Source: Nakamurella sp. (GTDB taxonomy: Bacteria > Actinomycetota > Actinomycetes > Mycobacteriales > Nakamurellaceae). Taken from it: DNA of 42,259 nt. Shown here piece after piece: positions 24,677-33,424 of this stretch (position 1 is its first letter; each line of letters starts with the position of its first letter). The position numbers and the translations under genes are program-made. Under the pieces are notes generated by a model. That model searched no databases. It worked only from the letters and a program-made list of their open reading frames with translations, and was not told the origin of the DNA. Location: assembly GCA_017882715.1 (NCBI GenBank), contig JADGOY010000013.1, positions 1 through 42,259 on the forward strand, in the 5' to 3' direction.

Positions 24677-26350
24677 ATGGTGGATCAGGTGGCCGGACGG
24701 GTCGGCTCGGCCGGTGCGGGTCGGCCGTTGCGGGGCATTGCGGAGATCCGGCACTTCTTCCGCACCAACACGACACCGGTCTTCTTTGTCGGAGCGACTC
24801 CGTTCAACCTGCTGGGGCTGGATCGATGGGTGCGGGGATTCGACTACATCACCTACTACGACGCGTGGGACGGTGCGCACCCGCGCGTGTTCACTCCTAA
24901 GGACAAGCCGTACATCGAGTTCGAGAGCGGCGAGGAGATCAACAACTATCTGTTGTTGCACCCGGAGGTCAAGGCGTTCATGCAGCGCGCCGGGGGCCGA
25001 CCCAAGGTTGCCATGGTCTTCTTCGACGAGGAAACCGAGAAGATCTGCACCGAACTCGGATTCGACCTGATCCTGCCGTCCGCCGCGTTGCGCGAGCACC
25101 TAGACTCCAAGATCGTCACCACCCGGCTCGGTGACGAGGCAGGTGCGCCCAGCGTGCCGAACATCCTGACATCTGTTGATTCCTGGGCTGAGTTGGTGGC
25201 ACAGACCTCGGCAGCGGGCCTGGGCACGGACGTCGTGCTGCAGACCCCGTACGGAGACAGCGGCAAGACCACTTTCTTCCTGACCGATGAGGCGGACTGG
25301 GACAAATACGCCGAGGACATCGTCGGCCAGCAGCAGAAGATCATGAAGCGGATCAACCACCGGGCTATCGCGGTGGAGGCCGTGCTCACCCGGCACGGCA
25401 CGGTGGTCGGCCCATTCATGACGGAGCTGACCGGTCACGCTGAGCTGACCCCGTACAAGGGTGGCTGGTGCGGCAACGAGATGTTCCCGGACGCGCTGTC
25501 CGGTGAGCGCCGAGTCAAGGCCAATCAGTTGGTGCGCCGGCTCGGTGATCGGTTGGCCGGCGAGGGATACCGCGGCTTCTTCGAGGTCGACGTGCTCGTC
25601 GACACCGACGCCGACGAGGTGTACCTGGGTGAGCTGAACCCGCGGATCAGCGGGGCCTCGGCGATCACCAACGTCACCGCGGGTGCCTACTCCGACATCC
25701 CGCTGTTCCTGTTCCACCTGCTCGAGTTCATGGACGTCGAATACGAGTTGGACGTCGACGAGATCAACCGTCGCTGGGAGGACCTCGCGTCGGTGGATCT
25801 GTGGAGCCAGATGATCATCAAGGAGACCGCGGGGGCAGTCGAGCAGCTGACCCGGACCGCGCGGACCGGCCAGTGGTATTTCGACGACGCCGGCGAACTG
25901 CATTTCCGGCGGGCGGCGCTGGACTGGCATCAGTTGCAGAACGAGAACGAGTGCTTCTTCCTCCGGATCTACGGTCCGGGTGACTACCGTTGGAAGGGCG
26001 CCGATCTCGGGGTCCTGGTGACGAAGGGTCGGTTGCAGACCGAAGAGCCGGAGGCGCCGGAGGCGAACTTGGGCGACCCGGGTTTCGGTGTTCCGATCGA
26101 GGTGGCTGCCCAGGAAGTCGAAGCCGAGCCACCGCACGGGGTGGACCTGGTGTCCGAGCACGAGTCCGATGCCGCGCCGCGCAACGAACCCGACGAGCCT
26201 GCTCCCGGTGGTCCGGCTGTCGAGAAATCGCGGCTGACGCCACGCGCGCTACGGTTGATCGACGCGATCCGCGGGCAGTTCGCCGGCATGCCGGTGGGCG
26301 AGGATTTCACGCCGCCGATCAACCCGGTGGGAGTCAAGTCCGGCGGGTGA
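24677..26350 (+). CDS. ATP-grasp ligase of unknown substrate
   Basis: A 557-residue protein. An N-terminal pre-ATP-grasp region has FFVGATPFNLLGLDRWVRG. The ATP-grasp core (about 130-330) has VVLQTPYGDSGKTTFFL, AIAVEAVLTRHGTVVGPF and the metal-binding ELNPRISGAS. A region to about 450 is unusual for the superfamily. A Glu/Pro/Ala-rich disordered linker (about 455-520) ends in a distinct tail, RLIDAIRGQFAGMPVGEDF. ATP-grasp enzymes join a carboxylate to an amine or thiol through an acyl phosphate; biotin carboxylase-like labels on relatives are not supported by a biotin-partner here. GGAGG lies just before the ATG at 24677. Context (C45 acyltransferase, serine hydrolase) suggests amide chemistry. 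Confidence 0.85.
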   Translation: MVDQVAGRVGSAGAGRPLRGIAEIRHFFRTNTTPVFFVGATPFNLLGLDRWVRGFDYITYYDAWDGAHPRVFTPKDKPYIEFESGEEINNYLLLHPEVKAFMQRAGGRPKVAMVFFDEETEKICTELGFDLILPSAALREHLDSKIVTTRLGDEAGAPSVPNILTSVDSWAELVAQTSAAGLGTDVVLQTPYGDSGKTTFFLTDEADWDKYAEDIVGQQQKIMKRINHRAIAVEAVLTRHGTVVGPFMTELTGHAELTPYKGGWCGNEMFPDALSGERRVKANQLVRRLGDRLAGEGYRGFFEVDVLVDTDADEVYLGELNPRISGASAITNVTAGAYSDIPLFLFHLLEFMDVEYELDVDEINRRWEDLASVDLWSQMIIKETAGAVEQLTRTARTGQWYFDDAGELHFRRAALDWHQLQNENECFFLRIYGPGDYRWKGADLGVLVTKGRLQTEEPEAPEANLGDPGFGVPIEVAAQEVEAEPPHGVDLVSEHESDAAPRNEPDEPAPGGPAVEKSRLTPRALRLIDAIRGQFAGMPVGEDFTPPINPVGVKSGG

Positions 26351-26470
26351 TCGCGGCGCTGGCTGAGTCGGGCGCCGCGGATGTCGGGCGCCGGGATGCG
26401 CTGATCGTTTGCACCGGTTGTTGGCCAGGCGGCGCCACCACCCGCTCGCCACCACCCGCGGCGACCCCGC

Positions 26471-27661
26471 TCACCCAAGGTGCAGCTGTAAGCCGATCAT
26501 GTCGATGGCGGCGAACGTGTCGAGGAGCTTGCTGACGTCTTGCGGCAGCGGCCACGACGACAGCTTGACCACGACAAGCCTGCGAGCCGGCTCGACCCAG
26601 ATCATCTGGCCGTGAATGCCCAGGCACAGCAACACCTCTCGGGTCGCCGAGGGCAGCCAGAACTGGTTGCGGTACATGCCGCCGGGCAGCCAGCCGTCGT
26701 TGCCCGACGCCGCGAAAACCTGCCGGGAATGGCTGGCACCGGCGTAGCTGTCGGCGATCCACCAGTCCGGAACCACCTGCTCTCCGGCGACCGCGCCACG
26801 CTCGAGCAGCATCTGACCGAACCGGCCCAGATCCCGCAGCGTAGCTGCGAGCCCCCCGTCGTGGAAGACCGCGCCGGCCGGGTCAACCGCGGCGTCCATG
26901 TCCTGCTCGGCGCCGATCCGGGACCACAGCAGCGACGACAGCAACTCCGGCATCCGAATGCCACTGGCCCGCTCGCACACCCAGCCCAGGATGTCGGTTT
27001 CGCACGAGCGGTATTCGAACGCCGCGCCGTGGTCGCGTTTGGCCCGCAGGGTGGTCAGGTACTCGTACGTCGAGAACGGGAGGCCGGCGCGCATCCGCGG
27101 CGCCCAGCCGATCACCTGTTCCAGCAACCGCACTTCAGCGGTCGGGTCGAGGTACTCCTCGGAAAACGCGACACCGGAACGCATGTCGAGCACGTCCCGG
27201 AGGGTGGCGCCCCGGTAACCGGTGGACGCCAGTTCCGGGATGTAGTAGTCCACCGCCGAATCCAGCGCCAGCGCGCCCTGCTCGGCGAGGATGCCGACGA
27301 CACAGCCGACGAGCGACTTGCTCACCGACATCAGCATGTGGGTGCGGTCGGGCGGCATCCCGGTCGGGTACTGCTCGGCGACGATCCTGCCGTCGTGGAT
27401 CACCAGGAACCCGTCGGTGTAGGTGTCGGCGATCACCGCGGCGACCGTCCCGGCGCTGCCGTCGAGCCGCCACACGACCTGGTGTTCGTGGAACCCCGAA
27501 CCCTGCGGCAACGGCCGCGCGGCCGAGACGCCACGGCTGACCCGCGCGGTCGGCACCACCTCCCGCAAATGCTGGAACGACCAGCGGTTGACCGGCGCGT
27601 TCTGCCAGTTCGCGAGCGACCAGCGGTGTTCGACGGCCGGCGGGAAGCCGATCATGGTCAT
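26471..27661 (-). CDS. Serine hydrolase, NylB/class C beta-lactamase fold
   Basis: A 396-residue serine hydrolase. The SxxK motif is Ser112-Val-Ser-Lys115 (MSVSKSLVG). Tyr217 (FEYRSCETD) takes the place of the Tyr of the YxN motif, and Tyr170 (SEEYLDP) is present. A C-terminal LGIHGQMIW replaces the KTG box. These positions nearly equal those recalled for 6-aminohexanoate-dimer hydrolase NylB (Ser112, Lys115, Tyr170, Tyr215), so linear amides or esters are more likely substrates than beta-lactams. No signal peptide; cytosolic. The ATG at 27661 has GGAG ten bases upstream. It is convergent with the ATP-grasp gene, about 120 bases away. Confidence 0.87.
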   Translation of the reverse strand: MTMIGFPPAVEHRWSLANWQNAPVNRWSFQHLREVVPTARVSRGVSAARPLPQGSGFHEHQVVWRLDGSAGTVAAVIADTYTDGFLVIHDGRIVAEQYPTGMPPDRTHMLMSVSKSLVGCVVGILAEQGALALDSAVDYYIPELASTGYRGATLRDVLDMRSGVAFSEEYLDPTAEVRLLEQVIGWAPRMRAGLPFSTYEYLTTLRAKRDHGAAFEYRSCETDILGWVCERASGIRMPELLSSLLWSRIGAEQDMDAAVDPAGAVFHDGGLAATLRDLGRFGQMLLERGAVAGEQVVPDWWIADSYAGASHSRQVFAASGNDGWLPGGMYRNQFWLPSATREVLLCLGIHGQMIWVEPARRLVVVKLSSWPLPQDVSKLLDTFAAIDMIGLQLHLG

Positions 27662-28033
27662 GGCGGGGCTGCTCCAGCAAGGGTGCGGGCCGGGCGGGAC
27701 CCCGGGCTGATTCGGGTTGCGACGTTACCCGGCGCAGCCGCGACGAGGGACATCCGACTACCAGACCTGAGCGGCGCCACTTCGCGTCGCGAAGCGGCGC
27801 TACTCGCGATCCGAGCTCCGTCCGCGATCGGCACCGCCAGATCAAGAGTTCTGGCCTTTTCGGGTCGTGCAGCAGCCTCAGAAGGCGAGAGTTTGTGATC
27901 ATTGCAGGGGTACGGGCCCGCTCTGCGGGGCGTGGGGCGCGGCGCCGGGTCGCATTCCGCGCTTCAGCCCATCTCGCCCCGACCACCCCCAGCCGGCTGC
28001 CCCCACGTCCGCCGCCGTCGTAAAGTTCGCGTC
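27662..28033. other. Divergent promoter region with a strong hairpin
   Basis: This 372-base gap separates the divergent NylB-like hydrolase gene and ilvD. At 27774-27800 GGCGCC-A-CTTCGCG-T-CGCGAAG-C-GGCGCT forms about 12 base pairs with one mismatch. A hairpin this strong is unusual between divergent starts; it may be a leader structure or a palindromic repeat. No short gene or RNA family was recognised. Confidence 0.5.
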
Positions 28034-29755
28034 ATGACCGACACCGTCGACATGTCCGACGCATCAAACACAGCCGCGCTCGTCACGCATCGCAAGCCGC
28101 ACAGCTACATCGTCACCGACGGCATAGAACGGGCGGCGGCGCGCGGGATGCTCCGCGCGGTCGGTATGGGCGACGACGACTGGCGCAAGCCGCAGATCGG
28201 CGTGGCCAGCTCGTGGAACGAGATCACCCCTTGCAATCTGTCGCTGGCCAGACTCGCGAAGGCTGCCAAGCAGGGTGTGTTCGAGGCGGACGGGTACCCG
28301 CTGGAGTTCGGCACGATCTCGGTGTCCGACGGCATCTCGATGGGCCACGGCGGGATGCACTACTCGCTGGTCAGCCGCGAGGTCATCGCCGACTCTGTGG
28401 AGACCGTGTTCCGGGCCGAGCAACTCGACGGCGGCGTGCTGCTGGCCGGCTGCGACAAGTCCGAGCCCGGCATGCTGATGGCCGCCGCACGGCTGGACAT
28501 CGCAGCGGTGTTCCTGTACGCCGGGTCGACTTTGCCGGGTCAGCTGGACGGTGAGACGGTCACCATCATCGACGCATTCGAGGCGGTCGGCGCCTGCCTG
28601 GCCGGGAAGATCACCCGGCAGCGGCTGGACGACGTCGAGAAGGCGATCTGCCCCGGCGAGGGGGCGTGCGGCGGCATGTACACCGCCAACACGATGGCCA
28701 GCGCCGCCGAGGCCCTGGGCATGTCGCTGCCCGGCAGCGCCGCCCCGCCTGCGCCGGACGCCCGCCGGGACAGCTTCGCGGTGCGCTCGGGCGAGGCCGT
28801 CGTCAAGCTCGTCGACGCCGGCATCACCGCCAGGGACATCCTGACCAAGAAGGCCTTCGAGAACGCGATCACCGTCGTCATGGCGCTGGGCGGATCCACC
28901 AACGCGGTGCTCCACCTGCTGGCCATCGCCCACGAAGCCGGCGTCGAACTTACCCTGGACGACTTCAACCGGATCGGCGACAAGACCCCGCACCTGGCGG
29001 ACGTCAAACCGTTCGGCAAGTACGTGATGACCGACATCGACCGCATCGGCGGCGTCCCGGTGGTGATGAAGGCGTTGCTGGACGCCGGCCTGCTGCACGG
29101 GGACGCGCTCACCGTCACGGGCAGGACAATGGCCGAGAACCTCGCCGAGCTGAACCCGCCGGCGCTGGACGGCGAGGTGTTGCACGCGCTGACCAATCCC
29201 ATCCACCGCACCGGCGGGATCGCCGTGCTGCAGGGTACGCTCGCCCCGGAGGGAGCGGTGGTGAAGAGCGCCGGATTCGACGCCGAGGTCTTTCAGGGGC
29301 CGGCCCGGGTCTTCGACGGCGAGCAGAGCGCGATGGACGCCATCGCCGACGGCTCGCTGCGGCCGAAGGACGTCATCGTCATCCGCTGGGAGGGCCCGAA
29401 GGGTGGACCGGGGATGCGCGAGATGCTGGCGGTGACCGGTGCGATCAAGGGCGCGGGCCTGGGCAAGGACGTGCTGCTGCTGACCGACGGCCGGTTCTCC
29501 GGCGGCACCACCGGGCTGTGCATCGGGCACGTCGCCCCGGAGGCCGCCAACGGCGGGCCCATCGCGCTGGTCCAGGATGGCGACCTGATCAGGCTTGACC
29601 TGCCGGCCAGGACCCTTGACCTGTTGGTCGAAGACGCCGTTCTGGACGAGCGCCGGAAGGCTTGGAAGCCGCGCGAGCAGAACCTCAACTTCGGCGTCGC
29701 CGGCAAGTACGCGATGCTGGTCGGGTCTGCGGCCAAGGGAGCGGTCTGCTTCTGA
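28034..29755 (+). CDS. ilvD: Dihydroxy-acid dehydratase
   Basis: A 573-residue IlvD/Edd-family enzyme that dehydrates 2,3-dihydroxy-isovalerate and -methylvalerate to the 2-oxo acids of valine and isoleucine synthesis. Cys67 (TPCN), Cys140 (AGCDKSEPG) and Cys212 ([12 protein letters not shown]) are the three ligands expected for an Fe-S cluster. Lys142 is the residue carbamylated in related enzymes, and [14 protein letters not shown] is the C-terminal signature. Length and motifs fit the IlvD branch. The ATG at 28034 starts MTDTVDMSD; its ribosome site is poor and a longer frame is open upstream. It stands alone, without other ilv genes. Confidence 0.95.
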   Translation: MTDTVDMSDASNTAALVTHRKPHSYIVTDGIERAAARGMLRAVGMGDDDWRKPQIGVASSWNEITPCNLSLARLAKAAKQGVFEADGYPLEFGTISVSDGISMGHGGMHYSLVSREVIADSVETVFRAEQLDGGVLLAGCDKSEPGMLMAAARLDIAAVFLYAGSTLPGQLDGETVTIIDAFEAVGACLAGKITRQRLDDVEKAICPGEGACGGMYTANTMASAAEALGMSLPGSAAPPAPDARRDSFAVRSGEAVVKLVDAGITARDILTKKAFENAITVVMALGGSTNAVLHLLAIAHEAGVELTLDDFNRIGDKTPHLADVKPFGKYVMTDIDRIGGVPVVMKALLDAGLLHGDALTVTGRTMAENLAELNPPALDGEVLHALTNPIHRTGGIAVLQGTLAPEGAVVKSAGFDAEVFQGPARVFDGEQSAMDAIADGSLRPKDVIVIRWEGPKGGPGMREMLAVTGAIKGAGLGKDVLLLTDGRFSGGTTGLCIGHVAPEAANGGPIALVQDGDLIRLDLPARTLDLLVEDAVLDERRKAWKPREQNLNFGVAGKYAMLVGSAAKGAVCF

Positions 29756-29784
29756 GATCATTCCTCAGCTCAGCCGAGGTTGAC

Positions 29785-29818
29785 CGACGCCCGCCGGTGA
29801 AACTGTGCGCGGGCGTCG
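29785..29818 (+). terminator. Hairpin terminator after ilvD
   Basis: A perfect ten-base-pair stem CGACGCCCGC / GCGGGCGTCG with a 14-base loop begins 30 bases after the ilvD stop. No U-tract follows. Confidence 0.6.
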
Positions 29819-29972
29819 ATGCGGGCCTGCTTTCCGACGCGCACGAGGACGTAGCGCACACTCCCTGGCCGGGCCCGTCCCCGCCCTGTCTGTCACACTG
29901 AGTGGGTCGACCAGCGCAAACAGTCACCGAACGAGCGGTGGCCCTCGATGCCGGAAGACAGAATCGACTGTG

Positions 29973-29993
29973 ATCAATTGATTCATCAATTGA
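29973..29993. promoter_or_regulatory. ATCAATTGA repeat in operon promoter
   Basis: ATCAATTGA occurs at 29973-29981 and 29985-29993, each carrying the palindrome TCAATTGA, in the only strongly AT-rich patch of the neighbourhood and about 20-40 bases before the GTG at 30011. It is likely the promoter and/or operator of the downstream four-gene operon. Confidence 0.5.
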
Positions 29994-30010
29994 CGCGGGG
30001 GAGAAAAATC

Positions 30011-30064
30011 GTGGCCTCGGCCACGGAGGCAGGCCACATCACAATGATCGCCACATCACAATGA
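30011..30064 (+). CDS. 17-codon upstream frame created by a tandem duplication
   Basis: GTG 30011 is preceded by a strong ribosome site (GGGGGAG, seven bases upstream) and encodes a 17-residue peptide ending SQ-TGA, whose stop overlaps the ATG of the ATP-grasp gene (ATGA at 30061-30064). The frame contains the two copies of GCCACATCACAATGATC. If one 17-base copy is removed, the frame runs straight into the ATP-grasp gene. So this is probably the ancestral N-terminus, now separated by a frameshift, and translation of the main gene may depend on restart at 30061. Confidence 0.5.
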   Translation: MASATEAGHITMIATSQ

Positions 30065-30066
30065 TC
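30033..30066. repeat. Perfect 17-bp tandem duplication at the operon start
   Basis: GCCACATCACAATGATC is present twice without a gap (30033-30049, 30050-30066). Seventeen is not a multiple of three, so gain or loss of one copy switches the reading frame across the start of the ATP-grasp gene. Confidence 0.9.
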
Positions 30067-31101
30067 ACCGTCATGGTCACCGGAGCCGGCGGTCCTGCCG
30101 GCGTGTCCGTCATCCGTTCCTTGCTCGCACGCGGCGATGTCCGGATCATCGCCTCCGACATGGATCCGTGGGCCAGCGGGCTGTACCTGGTGCCCGCCGG
30201 TCAGCAGTGCCTGGTGCCGCCCGGACTGGCGCCCGGATTCGTCGACGCCGTCCTGAAGCTCTGTGATCAATTCCGGGTGGACGTGCTGTTCCCGACGGTG
30301 GACGTCGAACTGCCGTTGCTCGCGGCCAGAGCGGCCGAGTTCGTCGCGGCCGGCACCGCGCTGGCCTCACCCAGCCTGTTCACGCTGGAGACCTGCCTGG
30401 ACAAATACGCCCTGGCGCAGCATTGCGCCGGGTCGTCGCCGGTGCCGCGGACCGAATTGCTGGACGCGGCCGCTGCTCGGGGGCGGCAGTACCCGGTCAT
30501 CGTCAAGCCGCGGCGTGGAGCGGGATCCCGCGGCGTCCGGGTGATCGAATCCGAAGCCGAGTTGCTGGCCGTTGGCACCGATCCGGATCTGATCGTCCAG
30601 GACTTCCTCCCCGGTCAGGAGTACTCGGTCGACGTGCTCGCCGACCTGGACGGCCATGTGATCGCCGCAGTCCCGAGGCTGCGGGTGCGGGTGGATTCCG
30701 GCGTGTCGGTGGCCGGTGTGACCGTGCACGACGACGAACTCGAGTCGGTCGCCTCGGCCGTCGCGTCGGCCGTCCGGCTGACCACCGTTGCCAACGTCCA
30801 GCTGCGACGGGACGCCGAGGGGCATCCGGCACTCCTGGAGGTGAACCCCCGATTCCCGGGAGCGATGCCGTTGACGATGGCCGCCGGGGTGGACATGCCG
30901 TCGTTGCTGCTCGACCTCATTCTCGGGCGGGAGGTCCCCGATCATGTCGATTTCTCCGAGCTCGGTGTGGTCCGTTATCTCGATCATGTGATCGTCCCGC
31001 TCGACCAACTCCTCGAAGGCGCCGAGGTGGATTACCTGCCGACAGTTGCCACGGCTCAGCGAGCGCACCGGGGCAATTCGATCCTGCTCGAGCAACCATG
31101 A
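30061..31101 (+). CDS. ATP-grasp protein (CarB/PylC-like), first gene of operon
   Basis: A 346-residue ATP-grasp enzyme. A Rossmann-like N-domain starts VTGAGGPAGVSVIRSLLARG and includes SDMDPWASGLYLVP. The ATP-grasp core has VIVKPRRGAGSRGV, LIVQDFLPGQEYSVDVL and the metal site LLEVNPRFPGAMPLT. Such proteins form an acyl phosphate and join it to an amine. Substrate unknown. The ATG at 30061 lies in the second copy of a 17-base duplication and overlaps the stop of a short upstream frame; an ATG at 30073 is also possible. Its stop overlaps the next start (ATGA). Context with a PHP hydrolase and a polysaccharide synthase suggests an envelope-modifying role. Confidence 0.85.
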   Translation: MITVMVTGAGGPAGVSVIRSLLARGDVRIIASDMDPWASGLYLVPAGQQCLVPPGLAPGFVDAVLKLCDQFRVDVLFPTVDVELPLLAARAAEFVAAGTALASPSLFTLETCLDKYALAQHCAGSSPVPRTELLDAAAARGRQYPVIVKPRRGAGSRGVRVIESEAELLAVGTDPDLIVQDFLPGQEYSVDVLADLDGHVIAAVPRLRVRVDSGVSVAGVTVHDDELESVASAVASAVRLTTVANVQLRRDAEGHPALLEVNPRFPGAMPLTMAAGVDMPSLLLDLILGREVPDHVDFSELGVVRYLDHVIVPLDQLLEGAEVDYLPTVATAQRAHRGNSILLEQP

Positions 31102-31946
31102 CATTCGACCGTCGCCTGGACTTGCTCGCCGATCATCACGTGCACTCCACGTTCTCCGACGACGCACAGAGTACCCTGGCCGAGAATGTCAGTGCCGCAA
31201 GGGCTCTGGGGTTACGCGAGCTGAGGTTGGTCGACCACGTCCGGACGTCGACGACGTGGGTCCCCGAATTCCTCGGGGCAGTCGCGGCCCTGGATCGGCT
31301 TGCTGATGCCGGCCCGGTGGCGGTGCTGTCCGGGGTCGAGGCCAAGATCCTGGACGCGCGCGGCACGCTTGACCTCCCGCCGGAGATCGCGACCGGGATG
31401 CTGCGGGTGGGCCGGATCCTGATCGCCGACCACCAGTACCCGGGAATCGACGGCCCCCTCTCGCCAGGGACCGTGCTGGAGCGACGGGCCGCGGGCTGGC
31501 CGGCGTCGGACGTGCTGGACGGGCTGGTGCACGCGACAATCCTGGCGATGAAGAGCGTGGACAATGCGCAGCTGGCACATCTGTTCTCGCTGCTGCCCAA
31601 GATCGGACTGACCGAGGACGACCTCGATGACGATCACCTGACGACGCTCGCCTCGGCCGCCGCCGCGACCGGCACCGCGGTGGAGGTGAACGAAAAGTGG
31701 GGATGCCCCGGACCCCGATCCTTACGTGTCATGCGGGAGGCGGGAGTCCGGCTGGTGGCCTCGACGGACAGCCACCAGTGCGGCGACGTCGGCCGCTACC
31801 GCAGGGTGGTGGCGCTGGCCGATGAGGCCGGGCTCGGCACGATTCCCGGCGACAAGGAGAGCACCCCTGCCCCCTGGTCCGACCCGATCTCCGGTGACCG
31901 CCTGGACAACAGAGCTGGGCAGGTCGCGGATCCCGCCTCGCGATGA
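31098..31946 (+). CDS. PHP-domain metal-dependent phosphoesterase
   Basis: A 282-residue PHP (polymerase and histidinol phosphatase) domain protein. All metal-site motifs can be followed: HHVHSTFSDDA near residue 12, LVDHVRT, SGVEAKIL, IADHQYPG, VEVNEKWG and the final STDSHQCGDVG. A trinuclear metal centre is expected, removing phosphate from a small molecule, as HisJ does for histidinol phosphate. No his genes are near, so the substrate is open, perhaps a sugar or lipid phosphate used by its operon partners. Both ends overlap neighbours by four bases (ATGA), showing tight coupling with the ATP-grasp and GT2 genes. Confidence 0.87.
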   Translation: MTFDRRLDLLADHHVHSTFSDDAQSTLAENVSAARALGLRELRLVDHVRTSTTWVPEFLGAVAALDRLADAGPVAVLSGVEAKILDARGTLDLPPEIATGMLRVGRILIADHQYPGIDGPLSPGTVLERRAAGWPASDVLDGLVHATILAMKSVDNAQLAHLFSLLPKIGLTEDDLDDDHLTTLASAAAATGTAVEVNEKWGCPGPRSLRVMREAGVRLVASTDSHQCGDVGRYRRVVALADEAGLGTIPGDKESTPAPWSDPISGDRLDNRAGQVADPASR

Positions 31947-33424
31947 GTGCCGTCGCCGACGCCCTGGTCGTCGTTCTCGTGGCCATGGTGGTCCTCGGCG
32001 TGGTCCCGGTGATGGCGGGGCTGTACCAATACCTGCTCGTGCCGATCCATGCCGTGCGCAATCACTACGGCAAGGCCGCGCCGTACCTGCCGCGGGTGGC
32101 GGTGCTGGTGCCGGCCTGGAACGAGGGCGCGGTGGTCGGCCTGTCGATCGACCGGCTGATCGGGTTGGAGTACCCGCCGGAGTCGTTGCGGGTGTATGTC
32201 GTCGATGACGCGAGCACCGACGACACCCCCGAGGTGATCCTGCAGCGCGCCGCACAGTACCCCGGCCAGGTCTTCCACCTGCGCCGGGACAAGGGCGGGG
32301 AGGGCAAGGCGCACACCCTCAATCACGGCATTTCCATCCTGCTGGACGAGGACTGGATGCAGGCGCTGCTGATCATGGACGCGGACGTGATCTACCAGCC
32401 GGATTCGTTGCGCCGGATGACCCGGCATCTGGCCGATCCCCAAGTCGGGTCGGTGACCGCGTACATCCGGGAGGGCAGCACGCACCCGAAGTTCATGACC
32501 CGGTTCATCGGATACGAGTACGTCGCGGCCCAGGCCTGCGCCCGACGCGCACAGAACGTGCTGGGCGCGCTGGCCTGCCTCGCCGGCGGCGCGCAGCTGC
32601 ATTCCCGGCAGAACCTGGTGGCCATGGGCGGCCGGATCGACACCACCACCCTGGCCGAGGACACCGTCACCACCATCACCACCCAGCTGCAGGGCCGGCG
32701 GGTGGTCTTCGAGCCCTACGCGGTGGTGCTCGCCGAGGAACCGGAATCGGTCGGCGCGCTCTGGAAACAGCGGCTGCGGTGGGGCAGGGGCAACGTCCAG
32801 GTGACCAAGCGGTTCTCGCACCTGTGGTTCCACCCGTGGAAGCACCGCCAGCTCGGCGGGGTGTCCTTCGGCTTGATCTGGTTCTCCGTCCTGCTGCTCC
32901 CGGTGACCATGATCCTTTCCTCGGCCGCGCTGGTCGGCCTGTACTTCCTCGACAGTGAGATGGCCGCAAGGGTTTTCCAGTACACCTGGTTCATGGCCGG
33001 CGCGACCTATCTGTTCCTGACGGCGATGACCATCCAGGTCGACCTGCCGACCGGCCGCCGGAGCTGGCGGGAGGCGGTGTTGTTCCCCGGCGTCATCTCG
33101 TTGCTGGTGATGATGACGGCCTTCGAACCCGGTCTGCTCAACGAGAAGCTCCCCGCGGTTTTCGGGTTGCGCCTGACGGCGTTGGGCGACGCCGTCTGGA
33201 CCCTCGCGGTGTATTCGTGGATCTCGCTCTGCATGGTCGCCGCGTGGGGGGTGAAAAGGGTGGAATCCACCCGTTTCGGCGCGGTGCTGACGCCACTGCT
33301 GCTCTACGTGGTCGGCTACGGACCGCTGCTCTGCGCCATCACCTTCGACGCCTACATCAAGGAGTTCCGCGGCGCGGCGCAGGTCTGGGACAAGACCGAG
33401 AAGGTCGGCAGGGTGATGGCGTGA
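31943..33424 (+). CDS. Processive family 2 glycosyltransferase (BcsA/HasA-like membrane synthase)
   Basis: A 493-residue membrane glycosyltransferase. An N-terminal span (about 5-30) precedes the GT-A domain: VLVPAWNEG, VVDDAST, the DxD motif IMDADVIY, LAEDT (catalytic base) and the QRLRWGRGN form of QxxRW. Four or five membrane spans follow (about 310-470). This is the layout of processive synthases such as cellulose or hyaluronan synthase, which polymerise a sugar and push it through the membrane. The sugar is not predictable here. No BcsB or PilZ domain is nearby. The ATG at 31943 overlaps the PHP stop, and its own stop overlaps the next gene's GTG. Confidence 0.9.
   Translation: MSAVADALVVVLVAMVVLGVVPVMAGLYQYLLVPIHAVRNHYGKAAPYLPRVAVLVPAWNEGAVVGLSIDRLIGLEYPPESLRVYVVDDASTDDTPEVILQRAAQYPGQVFHLRRDKGGEGKAHTLNHGISILLDEDWMQALLIMDADVIYQPDSLRRMTRHLADPQVGSVTAYIREGSTHPKFMTRFIGYEYVAAQACARRAQNVLGALACLAGGAQLHSRQNLVAMGGRIDTTTLAEDTVTTITTQLQGRRVVFEPYAVVLAEEPESVGALWKQRLRWGRGNVQVTKRFSHLWFHPWKHRQLGGVSFGLIWFSVLLLPVTMILSSAALVGLYFLDSEMAARVFQYTWFMAGATYLFLTAMTIQVDLPTGRRSWREAVLFPGVISLLVMMTAFEPGLLNEKLPAVFGLRLTALGDAVWTLAVYSWISLCMVAAWGVKRVESTRFGAVLTPLLLYVVGYGPLLCAITFDAYIKEFRGAAQVWDKTEKVGRVMA

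Noticed and set aside
28064-29761. 565-residue open frame antisense to ilvD, and similar long ones antisense to the GT2 gene (31796-33520) and the CDF gene (3958-4830)
   Set aside because: Compositionally biased shadows of well-supported genes; no motifs, no ribosome sites.
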